A stretch of DNA of 64,000 bases from Cymbidium sinense (GCA_021442155.1 CM038222.1:110673121-110737120), one strand, 5' to 3'; shown: positions 37,201 to 49,259, counted from the stretch's first letter. Notes: generated from the sequence alone by a model not told the origin. A program made the numbers and translations.

Positions 37201-38339
37201 TTTTTTCTTAATTTATTTAATTAAGAACTAATTACTTGGAATATTAAACCAAAGTTTGGCAAGATGATTTAGTTGGATGACCTTTGCCTCCCATAATTTT
37301 CTTGGGATTTATTGCCATGTAATTAGAGAAATTGGAAATTTAGACCTTAATTACTATCTTAATCAAATTAATCATTGATTAAAATTTTAAATAGAAAAAT
37401 TAACTGATTTAAGCTCATTAATCACAAATCAACAATATGGTGATGAGGGAGAGTGATTAAGACATCTTTCTTAATTACTTATTCAAATCCGTTTCAGTAA
37501 AAAGAGTTAATTAAATCATGAATCAATTAGGAAATTAATCAATTATTGGTCAAATCAAATCAAATTGAAGTGCTAAATACTTTAGATAATTAATAATCAA
37601 ACTAAAGGGTCTTCTTTATGTGTTAAATAACATAAAGACCCTTAAGGGATTTATGATTAATTCATAAGTGTGAGAAAATCATAAAAGTACATAATTAGAT
37701 TCTATAGCTTAATTTATCTTTAATCATGGGCTGATTGCATTAGGTCCTTTAGGAACATTGCAATTTTATTTTCATCCATGTTCATATCATTTGTGGCTCA
37801 TGGTTAAAGGATTAATTAAATTAAAGAATCATAGGAAAGGGTAACTAAGTGATTTATTTAATGATCCAACATAATTAATTTATAAAACCCATCTAATTAT
37901 CTTTCCTTAATCCAATTATAATTACCAACATGGGAATGGGATTAAAATAGCAAATGACTTTTCTCCTCTTTAAGTTCAATTCAAATCCAAAAAATAAATT
38001 AATAAGAAGCTTTGGCATTCTCTAAATAAATTTATTTGATGCAATTGTCCTTAGGATCTTGTGTAGTTGAATGAATCACATGTTTATGTTTGGCTATTCA
38101 TTTCTAATTACTTTAAATGTTATATGTCATGTGATCTCATGCATTCATCTTTTCAAATCTAAATGAATCGAATGGAATTTATTTATGTAAGCTTGCATAT
38201 GTTGGCTTAATTTAATTATATGTGTGGCTATTATCACTAATAAATCCAAATTTATTTTCCAAAGTTTATAAATTAATAATAATGTTTGGAATGATAGTAG
38301 TTATGAATACATATAGGATTTTCCTGTGCTTATATCTTA

Positions 38340-39420
38340 ATCATATGAATGTGAAGCTCTCTTTCTTAAGTTCACATAAAAATCTACATGTGTTTGAATA
38401 CTAATAAGTATGTAGTCTGGACATCCCAAGAATACGAGGCTTTAAGTAGCCCCAAGGAGGTCATTTTATTTTCTCACTTCCCTAGTTAACAAAGGAACAT
38501 ACTTATTTAATTTCATTCCTATTTATTTTGGTACTATATTTTAGATAGAGCTTTAATCCATATGCATAAATAAATCAACTAAAGAAAATACAATCTTTGC
38601 ATGGTTTTCATTCCTATAATTATGTATACATTTATATGTATTTAAGATACCAAGTATATAGTTTGGACATCCTGGGAATACGAGGCTTTAAATAGCTCCA
38701 TGGATGTCATTTGATTATCTCACTTTCCTAGTTAACAATAACATGTATTTGCTTACATCTTTTATACATGTGTATGTGTATGTGATTAAAGAATGAAAAT
38801 CCTTTTTTCTATTAAAAATACATGCATCCATAATTACTTTAGTCATCAAAATGTATAATATATGGATGTAAAGCTTTCTTTCCTATGTTCATGTATATAA
38901 ATCTATATTTTTTTGAATACTAATTAGTATATAGTTGGACATCCCAACAATATGAAGCTTTAAGTAGCCTCAAGGAGGTCATTCGATTATCTCACTTTCC
39001 TGGTTAATAAAGGCACGTACTTATTTAATTTCATTCTTTTGTACATTTGTGTTTGAATTTGGATAGACTTTAATTTACATGTATAAATAATTCAATTAAA
39101 CAAAATACAATCTCTCGCATGATTTTTCATTCTTATGACTGTGTGTATTTAATATAGTAAGTATATCGTCTGGACATCACGGGAATACGAGGCTTTAAGT
39201 AGCCCAAGGAGGTTATTTGATTATCTCACTTCCCTAGTTAATAATGACATGTACTTGCTCACATCTTTTATACATATGTATGTATATTTGATTATTGAAT
39301 GAAAATCCCCTCTTCCATTAAGTATGTATGCATTCATGATCATTTAAGTATGCCAAAATATGTTGTATGTATAAGTATGCTAAGTGTCAAATCATATGCA
39401 TGTTATAAGTGATGGAAAGG
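38340..39420 (+). repeat. U3 tandem repeat array, 4 units (Y 3' LTR)
   Basis: Cores at about 38404, 38652, 38925 and 39155, with spacings of about 248, 273 and 230 bp. The same two unit types alternate as in the 5' LTR. Both Y LTRs have four units, so the array had this size when Y inserted. Confidence 0.85.
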
Positions 39421-40371
39421 AATGACTCAACATGTTCTATGTGATAGTAATCCAACCTCATTAATCTTACGATGCCTTTTATATTAAATAGTGTTATTTA
39501 AGGCTAACCTAAATTTAAGATTAATAAATATTATTTAGTAAGTCATTCACTAAGGAAAAGTAAATCATATTATTGTGCTTTAGAATGTGACTTAAGGTAG
39601 GGATGAAAGAGGTTAACCATCTTTCCCCTCTTTATAACACTTAGATGTTAAGTGTAAATCAAATGAAACAAAACAAAACATAAATTAAAATTGACAAATC
39701 ATCTAAATAAATCAAAATGCAACTAACCATCATGCTAACTTAAATAATTTCTAAATTTAGAAAATTATAACTCTAATGCTTAGTTAAGACATATGACACA
39801 AAGCCTTAGCAAATATATTAGAATTAGGCCACCACTTCTAGCTTTGAGTTAGGATGTTATATGTGTGATGTTATATTTTATTTTGTGATTGAATGTTTTA
39901 GACTGGATGTTAGGTCATTGATCACATAATTTCATTTTCTACAGGGGATTGTTCTTAAGGGGCTGCCTAAAATAAAATATAAATGTTCTCTTTGTAAGTT
40001 GCTTATACCTCTAAGCATAATCCACATTAGGATAGGTGGGCTTGGTTACCTATATGCAGGTGCTAAGTCCAAATTATTTAATATCACTGCTTGGGTTTGT
40101 ATGTATGTTTAGCCAACCTCTATTTTGCAAGTGTTGTTAGATTTACTTTTCTTAAAATATAATTTTGCAATAGGAATTTGGATTAGTGGTATGGGGATTA
40201 AGATAAGTAGTGGCTAGAAGGCTTAGTCCTGGGATGCTCTTTGATGCATTGGAGCAAATCAAATAAAAAGAAGGAAGAAGGAAGAAGGAAGAATGAAGAA
40301 AAAAGAATAGAAGAATGAAGACCTCCATACCATGTATTAAATTTTAATTATAATATTATTTTCTAATTCTA

Positions 40372-40390
40372 GGTTATGTAAAAGTATAGC
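40372..40390 (+). promoter_or_regulatory. Diverged TATA region of the Y 3' LTR
   Basis: 'ggttatgtaaaagtatagc' aligns with 'ggttgtataagggtagagc' of the X LTR. The ~24-bp block missing in the 5' LTR is present here, though TATAAG has become TGTAAAAG. Confidence 0.45.
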
Positions 40391-41897
40391 TCGGCTACCC
40401 ATCTTTTCTCTTTTCAGGGTGTACAGAGGTGCCCGACCACACCGACCTTTTATTCTTTTAACGGTAATTTATAAAATGTTTGATGTTGTGTTTAGCTTGA
40501 GCATCAAGATTGCATCTTTTTCATAATTATTTTATGATTGATGTTCTAATGTGTGGCGTGGATGCAGTAGGTTCATAGCACAAAAGTAATTTTTCTACCC
40601 TAACTAATAACTCATAATTAAATTTTAAAATAACTCACAACCTCATTTTAAATCTTAGGATGTAAATAAGATAATTAAAAGATTTAGCAACCCTTTAGCT
40701 AAATGTTGTATGTCTCACATCATACATATCATATTGAATCACTCTTGTAAAATGAGGGCCTCCATTTTAACACTTTAAGGACTACTTGACCTATGAGAGT
40801 AACCCCTTATGATGGAGATTCACCCTCTTTCTCTTCTACTTTTGGCCAATAACAAAATTTAATCATGCATTTAGGCTTAAGAAATCCGAAAGCCTTTGTC
40901 CAAATAAATATTGTCAAAGTAATATAAAAGTTGAAAAGATTTTAAATTGTAGACAAAGTCATATGCTCATACCACTCATGCTCTAGTCTCTTAGGGAGTG
41001 GGTTTAGGTCTCTAATCTCTTTCCAAATTAAATAATAGTTTAAACCATCTTGGAATTTCATAATACCAGCCTACATGATTTTAAATTATAGGAGGTATTA
41101 ACTGGGGGCCACTCTAGGTGGTTGTAAGTCTAGAAGAGTCGGACGAGTCTAAATTCTCTTGTGGAGTGGACCATTATGTCCCATTTTTCCTTAGATTGAA
41201 GTCATGCTTTTAGCTTGTGTTAAAGCTTCCTCAATTTAGGATTTGAGGTTGTTGTTTCCCTTGGGGTATAAGCATAAATCCTCACCTCTTAGGCATTTCC
41301 ATAATCTTGTGTTGATGGATTATAAGCCCTAGCAATCTAATAAAATTTCAGCTCAAATATAATAAATCCTCTTACTTTCAAACATATAAAGCCTCTCCAC
41401 AGGATAGGTTGGAATGCTCACTAGGCTTCCTAATATCATTAGCATTCCCAACTTATCTTCCTTTGGATTCTAAAAAAGGTCTTCCCAATTGAACAATCCC
41501 ACTTGATTTTTCAAAATAATCAATCCTTTGATAGTCTTAACCTTAAAATATTTAGAGATGATAATTGACTACTTTAATCGAGAGTATTCTTAGGAATTCT
41601 CATTTCCTAGGATGTAATTAACTCTGGAGGCTAGCCTCCATAGGGAACTTAAAAACTTAGTTTAAAATAAACTCAACTTTACTTTTTCATATAAAGTAGG
41701 GGATGAATCTATCGTACATACAAAGACTCATCTTATCTTAGGAGTCTTTATTAGGTGATTAGGTCCATTATAGGCTAAAGTTTTTATCTTTCAAGCAAGT
41801 ACATCATACCTTAATGTTATACTTGATCATTTCAAAAAGTACCCCCTATGATCTGCGTAGTGTCCACTCGACTCATTCGAAAATAAACACCATAGAT

Positions 41898-42148
41898 ACT
41901 AAAGAACCCGACTTAAAATAAACCCTACTTTATTTTTTCATGTAAAGTAGGGGAAAGATCTCTAGTATATTTGAAGACCCATCATGCCTTAGGAGTCATT
42001 ATTAGGTGATTAGGTCCATTATAGGGTGATGTCTCTATCTTTTGAGATGGTACATCATACCTCGATATCGTACTCGATCACTTTAATAAGTACCCCTAAG
42101 ATCTGCATGGTGTCCACCGGAACACATCTGAAAATAAGCACCATAGAT
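41898..42148 (+). repeat. 3' end of the element X LTR (continuation of 7057-13825)
   Basis: After ACTA (41898-41901) the sequence repeats the last ~250 bp of the LTR: 'aacccgacttaaaataaacc' to 'aataagcaccatagat'. It resembles the last part of the Y LTRs (21205-21448 and 41650-41897). It supplies the piece missing from the LTR at 7057-13825, and it leads directly into a primer-binding site. This is the far side of the Y insertion rather than a simple duplication. Confidence 0.8.
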
Positions 42149-42153
42149 TTTTT

Positions 42154-42171
42154 TGGCGACTCCACTAGGGA
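42154..42171 (+). promoter_or_regulatory. Primer-binding site of element X (tRNA-Arg type)
   Basis: tggcgactccactaggga is the best-preserved primer-binding site in the window and is close to the TGGCGACTCCGCTGGGGA form known from Ogre. It lies six bases after the LTR end. Confidence 0.8.
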
Positions 42172-42573
42172 AGGTTCCTCCCTCCATCTTTAATAGTCAA
42201 TTATTAACTCCAAGCATCAATAGTAGACTTATATTTTATATAAGCCCAAGACTATCTTTCTTTCTGTTGACACTTTGCTTATTTCATCCTTAAGAATAGG
42301 TGGCCAACATCCTTTAGGTTTTAAGACGTCACTCCAAGTAGGTCTTAAAACCTCTATTGGGTCCCCTAATAGATAAAGAGTAAATTAATCAATTAAAGGA
42401 GGATAATCAAATATCAATCAAACAAAATTAAGAACCTCTTACATGGTTAACAAAATTAGCTTAGTGAAGCAATGTTAATCCTATATTTAACAAAACTTTA
42501 ATAAAGTCCAAAGAAAAATGAAGAAAAAAATTTTATAAAATTTTCAAAAGAATCTTTTCAAAACAAAACTAAT

Positions 42574-43281
42574 GAACCCTGTTTAACATAATCAAAATTT
42601 TTAAATGTGGGTTCTGTTTCAAAATCAAAATCAATCTTATAGAAATAAAAATCCTTTCTTTAAAAAATTTAAAACCTTTTTCAAAAAAAATTAACTAACT
42701 CCATTTAACATAGTCAAATTTGTTAAATGAGATTCTCTTTTTCAAAATCAAATCAAAGTCAATACATCAACAAACAATAACCAACATCAAACAAAACAAA
42801 AAGCCTCTTCCCCAAAATTTTCAAAATCTCTCCAATATAATTGAACCCCATTTAACGTAACCAAATTTGTTGAATGTGTGTTCCAACACAAAATCAAAAC
42901 ATCAACAAACAATAACAAGCAAAAACAAAAATCTTTCCTTCAAAAATTTTAAAATTTTTTCCAAACAAAATTAACCAACTCCATTTAACATAACCAAGTT
43001 TGTTAAATGAAAATTCCCCCTTTTCAAAATTAAATCAAAACCAACAACAACAAAAATAATTAAAAGAAAAAAGCCTCTCCCTCAAGATTTTCAAAATTTC
43101 TCCAAAATAATTGAACCCCATTTAACATAATAAAATTTGTTGAATGTGGGTACCAACACAAAATCAAAAATCAAATACAACAACAACCTGACAAAAGAAT
43201 CTCTCCTTCAAAATCTCTAAAATCTCTCCAACATGAATTGAACATCATTTAACATAATCAAATTTGTTGAATGTGGGTTCC
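42574..43281 (+). repeat. Leader hairpin array of X: 6 units of about 120-145 bp
   Basis: Stems start near 42574, 42701, 42843, 42981, 43113 and 43240. Example: GAACCCCATTTAACA (43113-43127), loop, TGTTGAATG-T-GGG (43138-43150). Units with GAACCC and units with 'ccaactccatttaaca' alternate. The last unit ends about 130 bp before the gag start. X has two fewer units than Y, so unit number varies within the family. Confidence 0.8.
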
Positions 43282-43411
43282 AATTCAAAATCAAAATCAA
43301 AAATTAAAATCAACAACATCAAAGCAAAGTTTAATCTGGTTCTCTTTTCCAATGGTGTAATAGAGATATCAGCTCATCCTCTCCTTTCCTTCTTACAAGC
43401 AGTCTTTCACC

Positions 43412-45180
43412 ATGTCTTCCAGCAAGTTGATCTTTTCTTTCTCCACCAGTGTGGATTTGGCCCTGGATCATCCCATACTCACCGATTCCCCCATCATCAA
43501 GTTCAGACTTGGCTTTGAGCATTTCAAAGTCACATGTGAGGGGCCATCGCTCACCACTATGAGTAGAAAGGAGGTGGAAGGCAAGAAGCCACCCCTACAG
43601 TTTGACGTGCAGTCCGATTTTGAGTTCCCCTCTTTGAAGAGGAAGGCTATTGAGGTTCCCATGTCAATTTTTTTAGTTCTACCAATATAGTTAGTTGCTC
43701 CTGCTGCAGTTCTAGCATGTACTAGTACCACTCTCGATTGTTACCCCTGCTCTAAAGGGGAAGGCTATCTTAGCTTTTGAGATTGTCTCCCCCACCTTTG
43801 AGGTCAATTCTAGTTCTGGTTTGGCCTCACTCACTAAAACCCAATGCCATAATAAGAATAAAAAAAAAAGAAAGAAAAAGACATTACGAACACGTGATGA
43901 AGGAGGTAGATGAAGCCTCCCATATTACTGAGGAGGGTTCCTCTCGTGAGACCTCTCCACTCTTGAGTGGAAGTAGGTTTCAACCCCTTTCTGCTTTAGA
44001 GGGATAGAAGGACTATTAGGGGATTTTTTGCATTACCCCCACTCCTTGCAGAGTATGATACACCGGCTAGGGAAAAGGAGGAAGCCCTATGTTGTTCTAT
44101 GGTCTATGCTTCATAAACTTGGGAGAGCCCACATATGCTCAAAGTTTGGGACACAGCATGATCTGAGGAGACTGATCCTTGGATGTGTTAGGGATCAGAT
44201 TCATCGAGGAGGGCCACTGGGGCTATAGTGATTGCCTAAGCAGTCAAGAGTGAGAGGGGAGGTTTTCCAGGTAGTCAAAAACCTCTGCTTTGATAGATAT
44301 TTCTGATCGGAGAGCTGATAGAGCTGATCATTCTAACCACATTGTCCTTACTAGTACTACTAATCATTGGAGGAGATCTTCAGTGGATAGGTAGTCAGTG
44401 TCACCCACATTACACCACTCCACTCACCTTCCACCTTCACTAGTTCAGATTTCATCATTTGCAGTCCCCATCGAGTTTTAGAAGCCCCATCTAGAGAGAG
44501 AGAGAGAGAGAGAGAGCCTCTCCTTTGGTGATCTGTCTATGGCTCAAGGATCCCATTCCATCTACTCCACGCATTGAGGTGAGGCTATGCTCCCCTGCTT
44601 GACCTTTCATCCAATAGTGGTGAAGAAGAAGTGGCGACCTAAGAGTGTCATTGTCGCTTTACCATAGCAATTGGGGAGGGCATACCGAGGTAGTCCCTAT
44701 GGCAGTTGAGTCAGTGAGGGAGAGTACTCCACCAGTGCAGAGTATTCAGTGCATAGCTTCTAGACAGCTCAGTTTAGTGGTCAGTCATCAGCCAGCCTAT
44801 GTTCCAGTAGAGTAGGGTCAAGTAGATGACCATTCTTTGGATGAATTTTTGGAGGACTATCATGCTGCAGTGAGGACATAGTTGGGGAAGATCCATTTGA
44901 CCAGGAGGAGGGAGACTAGAGTTTGATGCTGATGAGGATGACATGTTAGATAACTTAGCAAAATTCCACATGGTTGATACCCGAGGATCCCTACGTAAAG
45001 AGCAGCCTAGCTAAGAAGGCATTGTAGTTGAGGAGGGTGAGACAATAGACTCAACTCAATGCCTCCTCCAATAAATCAAGCAGAAGTATGATCAAATCGA
45101 TAAGATGGACCAAAAGGTAGAGGAGTTGATGGAAGTTGTCCTAGCTTTACAGAACTAAGCTCCAGTTTCACAACCTTCCC
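43412..45180 (+). pseudogene. N-terminal extension of gag (ORF1-like), element X, decayed
   Basis: The ATG at 43412 in context caccATGTC opens a frame to 43690: MSSSKLIFSFS, then ILTDSPIIKFRLGFEHF, then KKPPLQFDVQSDFEFPSLKRK. It is longer than the Y copy because CAG at 43598 is not mutated. After 43690 there are stops and shifts. A diverged acidic stretch lies near 44925, and a likely coiled coil (KQKYDQIDKMDQKVEELMEVVLAL) near 45076-45147. The lysine-rich patch at 43858-43880 comes from an A/G run. Function unknown. Confidence 0.55.
44493..44516 (+). repeat. (AG)12 microsatellite
   Basis: Twelve AG units inside the gag extension of X. Y has only 'tctagagaggcag' at the same place (24030-24042), so it expanded in X. 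Confidence 0.95.
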
Positions 45181-45930
45181 CCATGGAGGCCAATTGGCTT
45201 GAGCTAGTTCATACCTTAGAACATCCCAAGTGCACTCCCATGGATGACAAAACTGATAGCTTGCATAAGTAGGTCACTAATTGTACCTCCATGCTTGAAA
45301 AGGGCATTAAACAAATGGTAGAGCAGCAGGTGAAGGAAGCATTGGCGTAAGCTTAGGGGAGCTCATCTATTCCAGTGGGTAGACCCTATCATGAGGAATT
45401 TGATGTGATTCAATATCCCAAGGGTTTTGTGCCACCATCCTTCAAGATCTTTGATGGCAGTGGGAACCCAATGAAGCATATAACACATTTTTTAGCCAAC
45501 TGTTGCAATGCTAGTGGTAGTGACACACTTCTTTTTCAATTATTTATCAGTAGCCTTTCAATGATAGCATTGATTGGTATGACAAACTTTCCAATAGTTC
45601 GATGAAGATCTTTATGGATCTAGAGCATCTCTCATCAAGAGATTTGCAGGATCTCAGGAAAGGGTAACTATAGGGGACTTCGTTGTAGAGAAGTAAAAGA
45701 AAAATGAGTTCCTTGTGGATTATATTCTTAGATGGTGCAATCTGAGTATGAAATGAGAGCCATAGCTGAAAAAGCAGCATGTCATTGAGATTCTACTCAA
45801 GAATATCCATGGCTCAGTCTCCTTTATGCTTAAGGGCTTCACCATAAATATATTTAAGAAGCTAATCAACAAGGCGAATAACCTACAAGAGGAAGCCAAA
45901 TAGTTACACTTTTTAGACTAGTCATCCAAA
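45181..45930 (+). pseudogene. gag: Gag capsid region of element X
   Basis: PSPMEANWLELVHTLEH (from about 45180) leads without a stop across the point where Y has a TAG, showing that the extension and gag were one frame. The open part at 45375-45605 has DVIQYPKGFVPPSFKIFDGSGNPMKHITHF and ends in a frameshift; the next frame continues FDWYDKLSNSS and then FMDLEHLS. TAA and TAG at 45348 and 45354 stand where Y has CAA and CAG (24881, 24887). Same capsid role as in Y. Confidence 0.75.
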
Positions 45931-47409
45931 CCAAAGCCTCAAAAGGTCTTTAAGAAGATGCCTAGGATTATAGCGACAGTCGATAAGGGGAAGCAGCTAG
46001 TGAAGGTTTAGTTTGAGAGGCCCAGATTTTAGCAGCCTCTGCTACCACCTCATCTTCCACTACCCGAGCCTACATAATGGCCACCACCACTACCACAATA
46101 GCCTACTCAGCAACGGTACCAATATCCACTTCTAGCTTGCTAATTTCCACCTACTCTTACTGAAAAACTTAATAAACCATATTCCTTCAAGAGAGAGATA
46201 GTCAGAAAGATCTTCAAGAATCTCTTGAAGAAGCCTGATTTTTAGACACCTGAGCCTAAGAAGATGGAGGAAGTGGCCATGAGTGATGATCCTAACTACT
46301 GCCCCTACCACCACATATTATGCCATGTCTTAGAGGATTACATTACCTTCAAGTATTAGCTTGAGCATAACTATAAGTCAAGACCTATAGTTATCCCTAA
46401 GGAATTCTTAGTAGAACAACCATCTCGTTCAATTAGAGTAATCCTTGGGGATACCTCCGATACTCTTAAGATAAGAGAAGGTTGGGATATTTTCTTATCT
46501 TGAACCTCTAAGAAAATAATTCCTAAAATCAAGAAGCTTTCTCTGTAGGCATCTGAATCAACTCAAACCTCCAACACTAAGAAAGGTTTGCCAGTTATGA
46601 GGGACAACTCAGGGATTGTGGAAGCCCAACAGCAATAGCATACACTTTCCTGGGATAGATCCATAGTGAAACCACAGTTTGTGTCCAGTACTCATTCAAC
46701 CTTTATAACTACTATCACCTCTACTAGCTCCACCACCTCTAGTAGGTGCATTGTATCAACAGATGAGAACACCAAACTCGTCATCCCACTTACTTGACTT
46801 GATTTCTACTGTACCTCACCAAAAATTCAAGAAATCAATGAAGAAATCTGATTCTACTTACATCTTTTCTACTTCTACTGTTCTTATTGATTTTATTCCA
46901 ATTGAAAGCTCTCCAAGTTAAAGTAATAACTCAAAAAATTTTGATCAATCCCAATCCTATTCAGAGATGGATTTTCTTTTCTTGAATCGATTGGGTTCAC
47001 CTCTTAAGTTTGATTAGAGTCATCTGACTCCAAGGATCCTTTAAGAGAAGGTGTAGGTATACCCGATGAGTAGGTAGAACTTACCATAAACCCCTTATTC
47101 CAAGAAGTCATTGAAGTCAACCTCAAAACTAATAATGTTCTATCTCCTAGGGTAGCACCTTAGGATAAGGGTAAAAAGTTCATTGGTTCCAATGAGTAGA
47201 TAACCCATCCACAAGATGCTCCACCTATAGATATACTTATGGAGGACTAGTCTAAAGTTGATTACAATATCCTCGCATATCTTAGAAAGCTGCGAGTTAA
47301 GTTAAGCATATATGATGCCCTTGTCTTATCCAAAGAGATGAGGGAATCTCTAATCAAAGCCTTCCTTGATCAGAGATATGCTTAGCTTAGCTGACCGCTA
47401 CTGGAGAGG
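45931..47409 (+). pseudogene. Gag zinc-finger-like region and linker, element X
   Basis: A Pro/Gln-rich stretch (46030-46130), then a segment near PEPKKMEEV and NYCPYHHILCHVLEDY at about 46245-46345. The finger lacks the last Cys (Tyr, as in Y) and also has Cys where Gly is usual. The linker has IPIESSPS-like and EVIEVNLKTNNVL-like segments, and SIYDALVLSKEMRESLIKAFL near 47308-47370. Frames shift several times. Confidence 0.55.
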
Positions 47410-47855
47410 AAGCATGCTATTCAAAGGACACCCTAGGAGTTATATTCACAGATGAAGACCTACTTTTAGGAATGATCGAGCACAACCATCCTCTCTACAT
47501 TATAGTGGATGTTGGAAGATTAAGGCTATCTAGAGTTTTGGTTGACCCGGGTGCATCAGTCAACATTATAAGTTTAAGAACCCTTGCCTACTTGAGGATT
47601 AACATCTCTAAACTCCATATGGAAAGGATAATGTTGAAAGGATTCAATGATCAAGTTAAGAGGGCCTTAGGCTCTATAGTGTTGCTTTTGGAGGGTCGTA
47701 CACATCTTTCAATGCTATGCTTGAGAGACAGTGGATGCATGAGAACAACATGGTTCCATCATCTTTACATTAGTGCATCAAGTTCTTTAGTGGTGGAATC
47801 ATATATTGTGTTAATAAAGATCTCAAGCCCTTTACAGTTCATGAGGTCAGGATAT
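47410..47855 (+). pseudogene. pro: Aspartic protease region of element X, truncated
   Basis: Open part 47472-47700: HNHPLYIIVDVGRLRLSRVL, then VDPGASVNIISLRTLAYL with the catalytic Asp present (D-P-G-A-S). A deletion and frameshift near 47690 moves the FNAMLERQWMHENNM tail into another frame. Homology with Y ends at 47855, where the element is cut. Confidence 0.75.
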
Positions 47856-48430
47856 CAAACCCTTAATCAAAATTTAAATGAAAAGATCAAATAAAAAAAC
47901 ATTCAACTAAGCTAATCAATTTAAACTTATAGAAAAACATAAAGCCACTAAAATCAAATTATATACAAAAATTAATTTGACAACATTGATCAAGCTAAAT
48001 ATAATAGAAACATAAATCCTTTAAATTCAAATAATAAAAAAACCAAATTAATTAACACAAACCACATAAACTTAATAAAATTGATAAAATAAAATTTAAA
48101 GAAAAGAATCAAACATTGATTGAATAAAAAAATGACAAGTTCAATCAAACTAAAACCTAATAATTAATCTATGATTAATCTTAGCAAAAAATGCATATGA
48201 AGTAAAACAACATCAACATACTTGACCTTTGAACCCTTAACTAAATCAAATGAACATCACTCAAATTAAACCTAAGTCAACTAAATAACAAATCAAAAGG
48301 GTTAATTAAAAGACATAAACTTTAGTTTAGGTTCTTAGCTTTTTTTCTCTCATATAATAGCTTATCTATCTTGTAATCATAAGATTGAATTCATAGATTT
48401 AAAATCATTTAGGAAGTGTTAGCTGACAAA
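47856..48430 (+). repeat. AT-rich LTR-derived remnant (family 2-like)
   Basis: No coding signal. 48325-48430 ('gtttaggttcttagcttttt', then 'tcttgtaatcataag', then 'ggaagtgttagctgac') resembles the R/U5 part of the LTRs (51135-51250, 20550-20655). The rest is A-rich, like U3 near 2900-3400. Boundaries are uncertain. Confidence 0.4.
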
Positions 48431-49250
48431 CTTATTTAGTATACACTTTGTGTATCTCACCATTTGATTTGATGATAACAAATCTTTTGTAATAAAGATT
48501 AATAATTTCTTTGTAGGATGAATTATCCATATTAATCATTATGATTGACAATATTAATTTAGTTTTTTATTAATGAAAAATATATTTTCTTGAAGTTACT
48601 AATTATTTATTTCAAGTATTTTAAGTAATTCACTAGACTCAACTTACTTCGTTAGATTGGGAAAGTCATATTTGTTTGGACTGAGGTAGTTTGGAAATAT
48701 TCATAGGAATTGCAAAATATGACAAATTAAAGCTCACAAAAAAGTAGATTATTGATAAATCATTTTTATCTTATTTATTTTGACCTTTTAAAATATTTTT
48801 CTACATCTAATTTGCATTACTTTTAAATTTTTGTGAAATTATCCATTTTGGATAATTTGACTACTTGCACTTAGTTTAGCCTTATCCATTGCATATAAAG
48901 TTGAGTTTAGTTCATTTATTTTCTCTTGAATCAATTTTCATGCTTATAATAATTTTTATCCCTTTATTTTAGCATGAGAATTAATTTTTTCACTTAATTA
49001 TCCAAATTATTATTTTTCTCTTTCTTATTATCTTTCCAACCAATAATTTTATTTGAAATTTAATTTTCGTGATGCTTGGCCGAATTTTTGTTGTTTTGGC
49101 ATGATAAACTTTTTGTGATTTATTTAATTTAATTTTATCTATGTATTCTTTAAATATTAAATTTTTTCAATTTTAATTTTATTTATATGTAAATTGAATT
49201 TTACCATGAATCATTTCCAAATTTAATTTAATAACTTTGGGAAAGTTATG
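48431..49250 (+). repeat. Possible copia-type LTR fragment
   Basis: Contains 'tttgatttgatgataacaaa', a motif also near the LTR tip of the copia element on the right ('tttgatgataacaaatgaat' on the minus strand at about 60395-60415). It also has a TATA-like 'gcatataaag' at 48891-48900. It interrupts family-2 LTR sequence. No ORF or clear ends; the assignment is tentative. Confidence 0.35.
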
Positions 49251-49259
49251 GATAGCCCC

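Larger units (their letters stand above)
13827..41897 (+). mobile_element. Element Y: full-length giant Ty3/gypsy (Tat/Ogre-like) retrotransposon, about 28 kb, decayed
   Basis: Two direct LTRs (13827-21448 and 34237-41897) bound a 12.8-kb interior. It has a primer-binding site, leader repeats, gag, protease, RT, RNase H, archaeal-type RNase H, integrase and a long 3' UTR, all in one orientation and in gypsy order. The archaeal-type RNase H and the TGGCGACTC-type primer-binding site place it in the Tat lineage, near Ogre. It is inserted in the LTR of the related element X. The LTRs differ at roughly 24 of the first ~180 positions by eye, so the insertion is old. Many stops and at least one integrase active-site change mean it is not autonomous now. 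The whole element is large even for Ogre. Confidence 0.85.
34237..41897 (+). repeat. Element Y 3' LTR, about 7.66 kb
   Basis: Starts TGAACTCAATTTTAGAGTGAGG and aligns throughout with 13827-21448, in the same order: TTGAC-rich U3, a GC-richer block at 35750-37010, four 250-bp repeats, TATA zone and U5. It ends near 'aaaataaacaccatagat'. What follows (ACTA, then 'aagaacccgacttaaaataa') is a second copy of the LTR end, which belongs to element X. At 36988-37013 the LTR has CATCAGCG and CGCTGATG, an 8-bp inverted repeat with a 10-base spacer, in the block of GCCACAT words. Confidence 0.85.
42154..47855 (+). mobile_element. Element X internal region, truncated after the protease
   Basis: Collinear with the Y interior from the primer-binding site to Y position about 27460 (leader, gag extension, capsid, zinc-finger region, linker, protease). 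Homology stops at about 47855 within the last part of the protease reading frame. RT, RNase H, integrase, 3' UTR and 3' LTR are absent. Its 5' LTR is split by element Y. Confidence 0.8.

Noticed and set aside
41640..42150. Simple 250-bp tandem duplication at the end of an LTR
   Set aside because: Better explained as the end of the Y LTR followed by the end of the interrupted X LTR, with ACTA at the joint.
43331..43731. Minus-strand ORFs opposite the gag start of X
   Set aside because: Antisense shadows of the conserved plus-strand frame starting at 43412.
44028..44228. Independent small gene (66 codons)
   Set aside because: It is part of the gag extension of element X; the Y copy at 23570-23760 shows the same sequence with stops.
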